Source: Actinomycetales bacterium
GTDB taxonomy: Bacteria; Actinomycetota; Actinomycetes; Actinomycetales; Actinomycetaceae
DNA length: 5,333 nucleotides
Reading direction: 5' to 3'
NCBI GenBank assembly: GCA_022838965.1
Contig: JALHDK010000143.1
Coordinates: 4,764-10,096, forward strand
Shown here: one piece after another, positions 1-5,333 of the stretch
How the letters are laid out: the number at the start of each line of letters is the position of its first letter
Numbering within the stretch: position 1 is the stretch's first letter
Program-made: the position numbers and the translations under genes
The notes under the pieces: generated by a model
The model's database searches: none
The model's input: only the letters and a program-made list of their open reading frames with translations
What the model was told of the DNA's origin: nothing

Positions 1-3
1 TTT

Positions 4-17
4 GCCTCCACGGAGGC
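4..17 (+). promoter_or_regulatory. Hairpin covering the SD of the baseplate J-like gene
   Basis: GCCTC at 4-8 is perfectly complementary to GAGGC at 13-17, with a 4-nt loop. The 3' arm contains most of the GGAGG ribosome binding site at 12-16, 9 nt before the GTG at 26. If formed in the mRNA, the stem would compete with ribosome binding. The pairing is seen in the sequence; the regulatory role is inferred, and a five-pair stem is not rare in GC-rich DNA. Confidence 0.35.
12..16 (+). promoter_or_regulatory. Ribosome binding site that decides the GTG start at 26
   Basis: GGAGG, a five-base match to the SD consensus, ends 9 nt before GTG at 26. It lies inside the longer TTG-started reading frame, so it argues that translation begins at the GTG rather than at position 2. 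Confidence 0.7.
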
Positions 18-25
18 TTACCGCC

Positions 26-1546
26 GTGGCCACGCTGCCCGAGTCCGTCGACTACACCGACAAGGATTTCGACGCCCTTCGGGCGCGGCTGATCGCGCTC
101 GTGAAGAGCGTCTTCCCGGACTGGACGGACTTCGACGTCGCGAGCTTCGGGAACCTGCTGGTCGAGCTCTACGCCTTCGTCGGCGACGTGCTCACGTTCT
201 ACCAGGACAACCTCGCTCGCGAGTCGCGCCTCGTGACCGCCACGCAGCGCAAGAGCGTGATGGCCCTCGCGAAGATGCTCGGCTACCGGCTGCAGGGAGC
301 GCAGGCTGCGACCGCCGACGTCCTTGTGCTGCTCGTGCGCCCTCCGGCCGCGAGCGTCACCATCCCGGCCGGCACGGTGCTGCGAACCCAGGAGGTCACC
401 GAGCCGGTCCGCTTCCAGCTGCTCGCGCCCGCCGTCATCGCCCCGGGAGCCGACCCGCCGCGCGTCGTCGCCGTGGTCGAGAACTCGAAGACGTACACCC
501 AGCTCTTCGACGCGCGCGGCCTCGCCGACCTCGAGCTGCACCTCGACTACGCTCCGTACCTCGACGGCTCCGCGCTCGTGACCACGCCGCAGGGCGCGTT
601 CACCGAGGTCGACAGCTTCCTCGACTCGCGCGCCAACGACCGTCACTTCGTCGTGGCCGTCGACCAGAACGACCGCGCCACGCTTCGCTTCGGCAACGGC
701 GTGAGCGGCATGCCCCCGAGCGGGACGGTCTCGGTCACCTACAAGACGGGCGGCGGCAGCGTCGGAAACGTCGACGCCGACCGCATCGTGGTCATCGAGG
801 GCGCTTTCAAGGATGCGTACGGCAACCCGGTCCAGGTCTCCGTCCGCAACCCGCTGCCCGCCTCGGGGGGCACGGATCGCCAGACGGTGGCCTCCGCGAA
901 GCTGCTCGCCCCCGAGAGCCTCCGCGCGCTCACGCGCACGGTCGCGAGGGAGGACTTCGAGATCAACGCGCGCAGGCTTCCGAGCGTCGCGCGGGCGCTG
1001 ATGCTCACCTCGAACGAAGACCCGACCATCGCGGAGAACACGGGCATCCTCTACGTGATCCCGCAGTCGACGACGGGAGCGGCCGTGCCGACGCCCGCGC
1101 TGAAGAACCTGGTGCTGCGGCAGGTCACCGAGGTCTACCCGTGCACGCTGACCTTCCAGGTGAGCGTGCAGGACCCGGTCTACCGAGTCGTCGATGTCGC
1201 TGCGCGCCTCTTCCTGCGACAGGGCTTCGCCGGCAGCGACGTGCGGGACCGCGTGCGCGCGAACCTCGCGAGCTACTTCCGCGTGAGCGAGCAGGACGGC
1301 ACGCCGAACCCGCTCGTCGACTTCGGCTTCAACATCAAGGACGCCGAGGGGAACGCAGTTGGCGAGATCGCCTGGTCGGATCTCTTCAACGTCATCCGCG
1401 ACACGCCGGGCGTGCGCAAGATGGGCGACGCGCGCCTCGACCTCACGCTCAACGGCCTGCCCGCCGACGTGAAGCTGAACGTGCGCGAGTTCCCGATGCT
1501 CGGAACCGTGACCCTTCGCAACGGCGACACGGGGGAACTGCTCTGA
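26..1546 (+). CDS. Baseplate J-like protein (contractile-tail baseplate wedge component)
   Basis: Predicted 506-residue structural protein of the phage P2 gpJ / T4 gp6-like family, which forms the baseplate wedge that links the tail hub to fibres in contractile tails. Seen directly: an N-terminal segment with DYTDKDF (residues 9-15), DWTDF (32-36) and YQDN (59-62), typical of the helical N-terminus of these assembly proteins. The family hallmark follows: FGNGVSG at 222-228, then the glycine-rich TGGGSVGN at 241-248. No signal peptide or membrane segment is visible. The GTG start is preferred because GGAGG lies 9 nt upstream and family members begin only a few residues before the DYT..DF motif. 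A TTG at position 2 is in frame but has no visible ribosome site, and the frame is open to the window edge, so a more upstream start cannot be excluded. The stop codon overlaps the next start (TGATG). Family assignment is strong; the exact baseplate position is inferred. Confidence 0.92.
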   Translation: MATLPESVDYTDKDFDALRARLIALVKSVFPDWTDFDVASFGNLLVELYAFVGDVLTFYQDNLARESRLVTATQRKSVMALAKMLGYRLQGAQAATADVLVLLVRPPAASVTIPAGTVLRTQEVTEPVRFQLLAPAVIAPGADPPRVVAVVENSKTYTQLFDARGLADLELHLDYAPYLDGSALVTTPQGAFTEVDSFLDSRANDRHFVVAVDQNDRATLRFGNGVSGMPPSGTVSVTYKTGGGSVGNVDADRIVVIEGAFKDAYGNPVQVSVRNPLPASGGTDRQTVASAKLLAPESLRALTRTVAREDFEINARRLPSVARALMLTSNEDPTIAENTGILYVIPQSTTGAAVPTPALKNLVLRQVTEVYPCTLTFQVSVQDPVYRVVDVAARLFLRQGFAGSDVRDRVRANLASYFRVSEQDGTPNPLVDFGFNIKDAEGNAVGEIAWSDLFNVIRDTPGVRKMGDARLDLTLNGLPADVKLNVREFPMLGTVTLRNGDTGELL

Positions 1547-2094
1547 TGGCGCTACTCAACCCGAGCTTCGAGGACGAGGGGACGCTGCCCGGCGAGGCCG
1601 AGCACTGGACGCTCACCGCTGTGACCAGCCTCGAGGTCCTCGCCGGCTTCGGCGCAGCGCCCGAGGACGCGTGGGAAGACTTCGAGCGCTGGTTCGCGCT
1701 CCTCGCGTCGCTCGACGACGTGACCGTGGTGCTCGCGTTCTTCGACAGCGCGCTCAAGGGCTACGAGGAGTTCGACAGCGGCTGGGCCAACGCGGTCTAC
1801 CTCTACGAGCTGCCGCCCGCGCAGCTCGTCACGTGCGCCTTCGGTGGCGGCGCCGTCGAGGACTGCGAGACGGGGTGGAGCAACGTGCCGTACCTGCGCG
1901 ACTGGGCGTTGGTGACGGCCGCGACGGGCGTGTTCGACGGCGAGCCGCGCGAGGACTTCGAGGACCAGTGGCGCTCGAACCAGAGCTACGCGTGGACGTG
2001 GGCCGCGGTCACGGCGAGCACCGCGCTGTTCGACGGAGGCGTGCAGGCCGTCGAGGACTTCAACAACGCCTGGACGAACATGACCACCCTCTGA
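1546..2094 (+). CDS. Tandem-repeat accessory protein with a 31-residue EDFE..W repeat
   Basis: An acidic 182-residue protein that I do not recognise as a named family. Its ATG shares one base with the stop of the baseplate J-like gene (TGATG), with a weak GGGGGA 9 nt upstream, so it is probably translated by coupling. The N-terminus [10 protein letters not shown] (residues 3-12) resembles the opening of galactose-binding-like beta-sandwich (carbohydrate-binding) domains, but the match is short. From about residue 40 to the end the protein is built of repeats. E-[DE]-[FC]-[EDN]-x-x-W recurs, with tryptophans at 49, 80, 111, 142 and 176 (spacing 31, 31, 31, 34). Each unit also holds an aromatic-Gly turn around F35, F66, F99, F130 and F162. 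There is no signal peptide or membrane span. The place between J-like and I-like genes suggests a baseplate or tail accessory part; this is inference. Confidence 0.85.
   Translation: MALLNPSFEDEGTLPGEAEHWTLTAVTSLEVLAGFGAAPEDAWEDFERWFALLASLDDVTVVLAFFDSALKGYEEFDSGWANAVYLYELPPAQLVTCAFGGGAVEDCETGWSNVPYLRDWALVTAATGVFDGEPREDFEDQWRSNQSYAWTWAAVTASTALFDGGVQAVEDFNNAWTNMTTL
1675..2085 (+). repeat. Coding tandem repeat, about 31 codons per unit, 4-5 units
   Basis: Copies of the sequence encoding EDFE or its variants start at 1675, 1765, 1858, 1951 and 2053. The steps are 90, 93, 93 and 102 nt, all multiples of three. The nucleotide cores are near-identical (gaggacttcgag at 1951, gaggactgcgag at 1858, gaggagttcgac at 1765, gaagacttcgag at 1675, gaggacttcaac at 2053). 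The sequence between cores has diverged, so this is an old protein-level repeat rather than a recent DNA duplication. The last unit is cut short by the stop at 2092. Confidence 0.8.
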
Positions 2095-2098
2095 GGAG
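2094..2098 (+). promoter_or_regulatory. Ribosome binding site for the gene at 2105
   Basis: AGGAG begins on the last base of the previous stop codon and lies 6 nt before ATG at 2105. Placing the ribosome site on the stop favours reinitiation by ribosomes finishing the repeat-protein gene. Confidence 0.75.
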
Positions 2099-2104
2099 TG
2101 ACCG

Positions 2105-2800
2105 ATGGCCGAAGCAGACTGGACGTACCTGAACGACGGGCTCGACATCGCGACCGTTGATCGCGGTGTCACCGCGGGCATCGCTCGCCCCCCGGGCGGC
2201 GGGAGCTTCCTCTACGCATTCAACTCGCTCGCGGCCGTCGACGGCGCCGTCGCCTTGTTCGCGAACCTCGCGAGCTTCGCCCCGATGGCGAAGGGCGGCT
2301 CCATTCGCGGCGTCGTGCAGCGCGGCCCTGGCGGCGGCCCCACGGGCTTCTCGCCGTTCCTGTTCCTCTGCTGCCAGGGCAACTCGGTCAACGACAGCGC
2401 GTACCTGCTCGGGCTGTCCGACGACGATCCGCACCGCATCGTGCTCCGTAAGGGCGCGGTCACGGTGGGCCTGCCGAATGCCGACGGCCCGGGCGTTCTC
2501 CTCAAGTCTGCGGCGAGCTTCGCGCAGGCGACGTGGGTGCATCTGCGCCTCGACGTCATCGTGAACACGAACGGCGACGTGGTGCTCAAGGTCTTCCAGA
2601 ATGACCTCGCCGCGCACGCCCTCGGGACGCCGCCCGACTGGCAGCCGGTCTCCGGGATGGTCGAGTTCATCGACGACCACCTCGGCATCAACTCCGGCAG
2701 CCAGCCGCTTACCTCGGGGCGCGGCGGCTTCGGCTGCTCCGTGAAGGACGTGACGCGTCGCTCGTACTTCGACCACGTCGAGCTGTTCCGGCAGGTGTGA
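2105..2800 (+). CDS. Predicted concanavalin/LamG-like beta-sandwich accessory protein
   Basis: A 231-residue protein with the sequence style of concanavalin A-like lectin (LamG-type) jelly rolls. Seen: a strand-turn-strand segment YLLGLSDDDPHRIVLRKG (100-117), then W144-V-H-L-R-L-D-V followed by a long strand pair through VNTNGDVVLKVFQND (153-167). GRGGFG (205-210) and a terminal YFDHVELF (221-228) give the usual closing strand pattern of this fold. C89-C90 is an unusual adjacent cysteine pair. No catalytic motif of a glycoside hydrolase is visible, so binding rather than cleavage is the better guess. It has no signal peptide or membrane span. It starts 10 nt after the repeat gene and its stop lies 4 nt before the next start. 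A role in recognising a cell-surface glycan, or in lining the baseplate surface, is inferred from fold style and position. Gene call strong, fold moderate, ligand unknown. Confidence 0.88.
   Translation: MAEADWTYLNDGLDIATVDRGVTAGIARPPGGGSFLYAFNSLAAVDGAVALFANLASFAPMAKGGSIRGVVQRGPGGGPTGFSPFLFLCCQGNSVNDSAYLLGLSDDDPHRIVLRKGAVTVGLPNADGPGVLLKSAASFAQATWVHLRLDVIVNTNGDVVLKVFQNDLAAHALGTPPDWQPVSGMVEFIDDHLGINSGSQPLTSGRGGFGCSVKDVTRRSYFDHVELFRQV
2793..2797 (+). promoter_or_regulatory. Ribosome binding site for the gene at 2805
   Basis: AGGTG, complementary to the CACCT part of the 16S rRNA tail, lies 7 nt before ATG at 2805 and inside the last codons of the preceding gene. This fits coupled translation across a 4-nt gap. 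Confidence 0.55.
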
Positions 2801-2804
2801 AGCG

Positions 2805-3194
2805 ATGGCGCTCACCGCATTCACCAGCCGACTCGGGCGAGGCCAGGGACGCCTGCTCACCTCGAAGGCGACCGGAGGCGACTACGCCTTCGTGCTCGGC
2901 GAGGACGAGCCGGGGCGCTTCTTCGAGCTCGGTCTCGGCGACCACGCGGAGGTGACGCAGTCGACCGACCTCACAGGCGTGAAGCTGGTGCGCGCGCTGC
3001 TTCGCCTTCGGGTGCCGGCGAGCACGCCTGCGGGGCTCGCATGGGAGGCGTCCATCATCGTCGACGGGACTGCGCGCGCACGCATGCGTGCGAAGCCGGG
3101 CCGGGAACGACTCGTCACGGACCTCGCTGCCAACGTCTCGAAGCTGTCGGGCGTGCACACGGTCGGCGTGCGCCTCGAGCTGGTGACCGCATGA
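2805..3194 (+). CDS. Small unrecognised protein of the baseplate operon
   Basis: A 129-residue protein that I cannot assign to a family. The reading frame is well placed: AGGTG lies 7 nt before its ATG, it starts 4 nt after the preceding stop, and the next gene starts 10 nt after its own stop. The sequence alternates hydrophobic and polar residues in strand-like stretches, for example [12 protein letters not shown] (about 59-70) and a C-terminal [10 protein letters not shown], which suggests a single beta-sandwich domain. It has no signal peptide, membrane span, cysteine or obvious catalytic motif. The protein lies between a predicted lectin-fold protein and the I-like tail protein, so a small structural or binding part of the baseplate is plausible. 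This is inference from position and composition alone. Confidence 0.82.
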   Translation: MALTAFTSRLGRGQGRLLTSKATGGDYAFVLGEDEPGRFFELGLGDHAEVTQSTDLTGVKLVRALLRLRVPASTPAGLAWEASIIVDGTARARMRAKPGRERLVTDLAANVSKLSGVHTVGVRLELVTA

Positions 3195-3197
3195 GGG
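3193..3197 (+). promoter_or_regulatory. Ribosome binding site for the I-like tail protein gene
   Basis: GAGGG overlaps the stop codon of the preceding gene and lies 7 nt before ATG at 3205. The ATG at 3191 is out of frame with this gene. Confidence 0.6.
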
Positions 3198-3204
3198 CCC
3201 CGGC

Positions 3205-4542
3205 ATGAGCACGCTCGAGCTTCCCGCGCTCTACGTCGACAGCGTCGCGCTCGTCGTGAGCACGCCGCGGCTGGTGGTCGTGAACCGCGATCCGAGCCCG
3301 GGCGAGACCGGCGTGCCCGTCGACGCGACGCTCGCCCTCGAGCTGATCGACACCGGCGCGGACGGCGTGAACCGGGCCAGCGTGCACGTCTGGGTCGACG
3401 GGGTGCTGGCCTTCGACGGCGGCGCGCTGCCGGAGATCACCGCCGCCTTCGCCGGGCCGCTCGCCGGCGCGACGCAGACCGCCGACACGCTTCGAGTCGT
3501 GCTGCACCCCGTCGTCCCGCTGGCGAGCCTCGCCACGGTGTCCGTCCGCGTGGCCGGGCAGACGGTGGGCGGGGCCGCCTCCCTCGACGAGGTGTACTCG
3601 TTCGTCGTCGAGGACCGGACGGCGCCGCGGGTCGTCGGAGCGCAGGCGCTCGCGCAGAAGACGGTGCGCGTCGCCTTCGACGAGCCCGTCGTGCTCCCTG
3701 GCGGCGCGAGCTTCGTCCTGACGCCGAAGGGAGCGCCGGCCGTGCCGTTGGCCGTCGTGGCTTCGACCATCGACGGCAGCATCGTGGTGCTCACGCTCGA
3801 CACCGAGATGACCCCTGACGTCGTGCACGAGGTCGTGGCGCTCGGCGTCACGGACCTCTTCGGCAACGTCGTCCTCGGGCCCTACGATCGCGCCAGCTTC
3901 GCGGGGTTCCGCCCTGCGCGACCGCAGACGCGTCGCTTCGACCTCTGGCGGATGCTCCCCAAGCACAACCGCCGAGACGATCAGACCGGGGACCTCTTCC
4001 GGTTCATCGCCTGCCTGCAGGAGGTGACCGACCTGCTGCTGGCCGACGTGGACCGCTGGCCCGACATCTTCGACTTCGAGCGCGCCCCGGAGGCCTTCCT
4101 CGACCTCATCCTCCGCGACCTCGGCAACCCGTTCCCCTTCGAGCTGGACACGATGGGGAAGCGCCGACTCGCGTCGGTGCTCGTCGAGATGTACCGGCAG
4201 AAGGGGACGGCGAAGGGCATCCAGAACGCCATCCGCTTCTTCCTCGGCATCGACATCTCGGCCATCTCGCCGTTCAACGCCGACACTCTCATCCTCGGCG
4301 AGTCCGAGCTGGGCATCGACTGGGTCCTCGGGCCCTCCGACCGCTTCGCGCGCTACGCCTTCAACGTCGAGGTCGCTCGCATTCTCGGCGACCGCGAGCG
4401 CCGGCAGCTCCGCGCCATCGTCGAGTACCTCAAGCCGGCGCACACCCACTTCGTGGATCTGGTCGAGCCGCTCCCGCCCATCCTGCCGAACCACTGGGAG
4501 CTGGGTCTCAGCGACCTGGGGGAGACCACGGACCTGCACTGA
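3205..4542 (+). CDS. P2 gpI-like phage tail protein with N-terminal Ig-like domains
   Basis: A 445-residue protein in at least three parts. The C-terminal part (about 245-425) is a phage tail protein I domain, the partner of gpJ in contractile-tail baseplates. Its signatures are LPKHNRRDD (251-259), [19 protein letters not shown] (284-302), [19 protein letters not shown] (330-348) and the closing [11 protein letters not shown] (406-416). The N-terminal part has no place in the compact P2 protein. Residues about 22-135 ([12 protein letters not shown] at 29-40) and 138-235 look like two beta-sandwich domains. The second (APRVVGAQ at 140-147, then VRVAFDEPV, ending LFGN at 218-221) resembles bacterial Ig-like domains of the Big_5/SbsA type. 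P2 gpI is roughly 175 residues, so this protein is more than twice as long. It lacks a signal peptide. The ATG is chosen for its SD at 3193 and the 10-nt gap. Family assignment strong; Ig-like assignment moderate. Confidence 0.92.
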   Translation: MSTLELPALYVDSVALVVSTPRLVVVNRDPSPGETGVPVDATLALELIDTGADGVNRASVHVWVDGVLAFDGGALPEITAAFAGPLAGATQTADTLRVVLHPVVPLASLATVSVRVAGQTVGGAASLDEVYSFVVEDRTAPRVVGAQALAQKTVRVAFDEPVVLPGGASFVLTPKGAPAVPLAVVASTIDGSIVVLTLDTEMTPDVVHEVVALGVTDLFGNVVLGPYDRASFAGFRPARPQTRRFDLWRMLPKHNRRDDQTGDLFRFIACLQEVTDLLLADVDRWPDIFDFERAPEAFLDLILRDLGNPFPFELDTMGKRRLASVLVEMYRQKGTAKGIQNAIRFFLGIDISAISPFNADTLILGESELGIDWVLGPSDRFARYAFNVEVARILGDRERRQLRAIVEYLKPAHTHFVDLVEPLPPILPNHWELGLSDLGETTDLH

Positions 4543-4573
4543 CAGCCTGTCCCCGCGAGCCGCGTCGGCCGGC

Positions 4574-4589
4574 TTTGCCTCACCGGAGG
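4574..4589 (+). repeat. Second copy of the 16-nt leader motif found at 1-16
   Basis: Positions 4574-4589 and 1-16 match at 14 of 16 bases (TTTGCCTC, then CA versus AC, then CGGAGG). Both lie just upstream of a tail gene start, and both contain self-complementary CCTC and GAGG. The first copy touches the window edge, so its full length is unknown. Confidence 0.5.
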
Positions 4590-4603
4590 GCCCCGTGCGC
4601 TCC

Positions 4604-4607
4604 GAGG
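4604..4607 (+). promoter_or_regulatory. Ribosome binding site for the gene at 4615
   Basis: GAGG lies 7 nt before ATG at 4615, which is the first possible start in its frame after the upstream stop at 4540-4542. AAGGA at 4609-4613 is too close to the ATG to be the main site. Confidence 0.55.
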
Positions 4608-4614
4608 CAAGGAC

Positions 4615-5333
4615 ATGGCCGATCGCGTCGACTTCTACTTCCGCCAGCGCGTCACCGAGGCCGAGCTCGACCTCGCGTTCGCGTTGCTCGAGAAGGCTGA
4701 CCGGGACCTCGCGGCCGACCTGAACATCTACGGCATCGTCTCCGGCGCTGTCCCGGCCCCGCACTCGCCGGTGCCAGACCTGACGGTGGACCTCACCGCG
4801 CCAGGGCGGGCGTACGACAACCTCGGCCAGCGCATGTTCTTCGGCACGGGCCAGACCGTGGACTGCGCCGTCGACCTGGTGGGCATCCCGACCGATGTCG
4901 CCACGGTCGGCAACGAGCGCTGGCTCGGCATCTTCCTTCGCTTCAAGCGCCAGCTCTCCGACCCGCGCACGGACGGCAACTCGCAGCAGGTGTTCTTCCG
5001 GCGTGACGAGTCGTTCGAGCTCGTCGTGCGCCAGGCGCCCGAGGGCGCCATCGGCGTCGCGCCGAAGCCCGCACTTCAGGCGGACGAGTTGCTCCTCTGC
5101 GACGTGCGCCGCCGCCCGGGGCAGACGCAGATCCTCGTCGCCGACCTCGACACCTCGCGCCGACAGGCGTTCATCTTCGCGCAGGGCACCTCGGTGGCCG
5201 TTACCACCGGGACCTGGAGCATCCTGCAGCCGCTCGCCGCGACGGTTCAGGCGACGTTCGATGAGGCCGACGCCGAGCTGCGCGACCACTTCACGGCGGT
5301 CGCGCGGCGCCATGCGGCGACCGCGATCGACTA
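4615..5333 (+). CDS. Putative tail or baseplate appendage protein, 3' end outside window
   Basis: An open frame from ATG 4615 to the window end (239 complete codons, no stop), so the protein continues beyond the window. It starts [19 protein letters not shown], with an amphipathic helical stretch to about residue 36 and then a strand-rich body. Noticeable segments are [10 protein letters not shown] (about 69-78), [10 protein letters not shown] and [11 protein letters not shown] second helical, acidic segment comes near the cut end (about [14 protein letters not shown]). No enzyme motif, signal peptide or membrane span is visible. I do not recognise a named family with certainty. Position just downstream of the gene I homologue is where P2-like loci place the tail fibre gene H, so a fibre-attachment or appendage protein is a reasonable inference. 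It differs from its neighbours in being preceded by a 72-nt leader rather than being tightly coupled. Confidence 0.85.
   Translation, partial: MADRVDFYFRQRVTEAELDLAFALLEKADRDLAADLNIYGIVSGAVPAPHSPVPDLTVDLTAPGRAYDNLGQRMFFGTGQTVDCAVDLVGIPTDVATVGNERWLGIFLRFKRQLSDPRTDGNSQQVFFRRDESFELVVRQAPEGAIGVAPKPALQADELLLCDVRRRPGQTQILVADLDTSRRQAFIFAQGTSVAVTTGTWSILQPLAATVQATFDEADAELRDHFTAVARRHAATAID

Larger units (their letters stand above)
4543..4614 (+). promoter_or_regulatory. 72-nt leader with SD-masking stem-loop
   Basis: This is the only sizeable gap between genes in the window. CTTTGCCTC at 4573-4581 pairs with GAGGCAAGG at 4604-4612 over nine positions (eight Watson-Crick, one G-T). GGAG at 4585-4588 can add four more pairs with CTCC at 4600-4603. 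The 3' arm holds GAGG at 4604-4607, the likely ribosome site 7 nt before ATG at 4615. A rival short hairpin, CCTC 4578-4581 with GAGG 4586-4589, uses the same 5' arm and would leave the ribosome site free. No T-run follows, so it is not a rho-independent terminator. I see no clear -35/-10 promoter. The pairing is seen; control of translation is inferred. Confidence 0.45.

Noticed and set aside
26..33. 8-nt palindrome GTGGCCAC at the J-like start codon
   Set aside because: Such short palindromes are frequent in GC-rich DNA, and it is explained by the GTG-GCC-AC coding sequence.
1141..1545. Upstream extension of the repeat-protein reading frame inside the J-like gene
   Set aside because: This part is arginine- and proline-rich, overlaps the conserved J-like coding sequence and has no ribosome site. 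The ATG at 1546 fits the TGATG junction.
1552..2181. Minus-strand open frame of 209 codons
   Set aside because: It is antisense to the repeat-protein gene. Its repeated look simply mirrors the sense-strand repeat.
2060..2860. Minus-strand open frame of 266 codons
   Set aside because: It is antisense to the lectin-fold gene, has the same arginine- and glutamate-rich shadow composition, and crosses three coupled + strand genes.
4573..4612. Stem-loop considered as a rho-independent terminator
   Set aside because: No run of T follows the stem, and the start codon of the next gene comes 2 nt after it.
4595..4723. Short 42-codon frame from GTG 4595, preceded by GGAGGG at 4585-4590
   Set aside because: The ribosome site and spacing are acceptable, but its product is rich in serine, arginine and threonine and is the out-of-frame shadow of the gene at 4615. 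A leader peptide cannot be fully excluded.
3115..5313. Very long minus-strand open frame of 732 codons antisense to the I-like gene and the last gene
   Set aside because: Its protein is dominated by R, E, D, V, G and A with no domain signal, as expected when the antisense frame of G/C-ending codons rarely meets a stop. It opposes two genes with clear ribosome sites, one with an unmistakable gpI domain.

Overview
The window carries part of a contractile-tail baseplate locus, read entirely from the + strand. The DNA is strongly GC-rich and codons end mostly in G or C. This suits a high-GC bacterium such as a myxobacterium or actinomycete, or a phage of one; that placement is inference from composition and protein style only. 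Six genes lie head to tail: a baseplate J-like protein (26-1546), a small tandem-repeat protein (1546-2094), a predicted lectin-fold protein (2105-2800), a small unrecognised protein (2805-3194), a P2 gpI-like tail protein with Ig-like domains added at its N-terminus (3205-4542), and a tail or appendage protein cut by the window end (4615-5333+).

The first five genes are packed tightly: one 1-nt overlap, then gaps of 10, 4 and 10 nt, with Shine-Dalgarno (SD) sequences at most starts. They look like one translationally coupled operon. The only real gap is 72 nt (4543-4614), ahead of the last gene. It folds on paper into a hairpin that would cover that gene's ribosome binding site. The leader at the left edge (1-25) has a similar sequence and also buries its SD in a hairpin.

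In P2-type phages gene J is followed directly by gene I and then by the tail fibre gene H. Here three small, probably beta-rich, non-enzymatic genes sit between the J-like and I-like genes, and the I-like protein has extra Ig-like domains. The simplest reading is a baseplate decorated with surface-binding or structural accessory proteins. J and I would build the baseplate wedge, and the accessory proteins and the last gene would form or attach its outer parts. The window cannot distinguish a phage, a prophage, a tailocin (phage-tail-like bacteriocin) and an extracellular contractile injection system: no sheath, tube, AAA+ ATPase, capsid, terminase, integrase or toxin gene is visible. No RNA genes, CRISPR arrays, insertion sequences, attachment sites, rho-independent terminators or recognisable sigma-70 promoters were seen.
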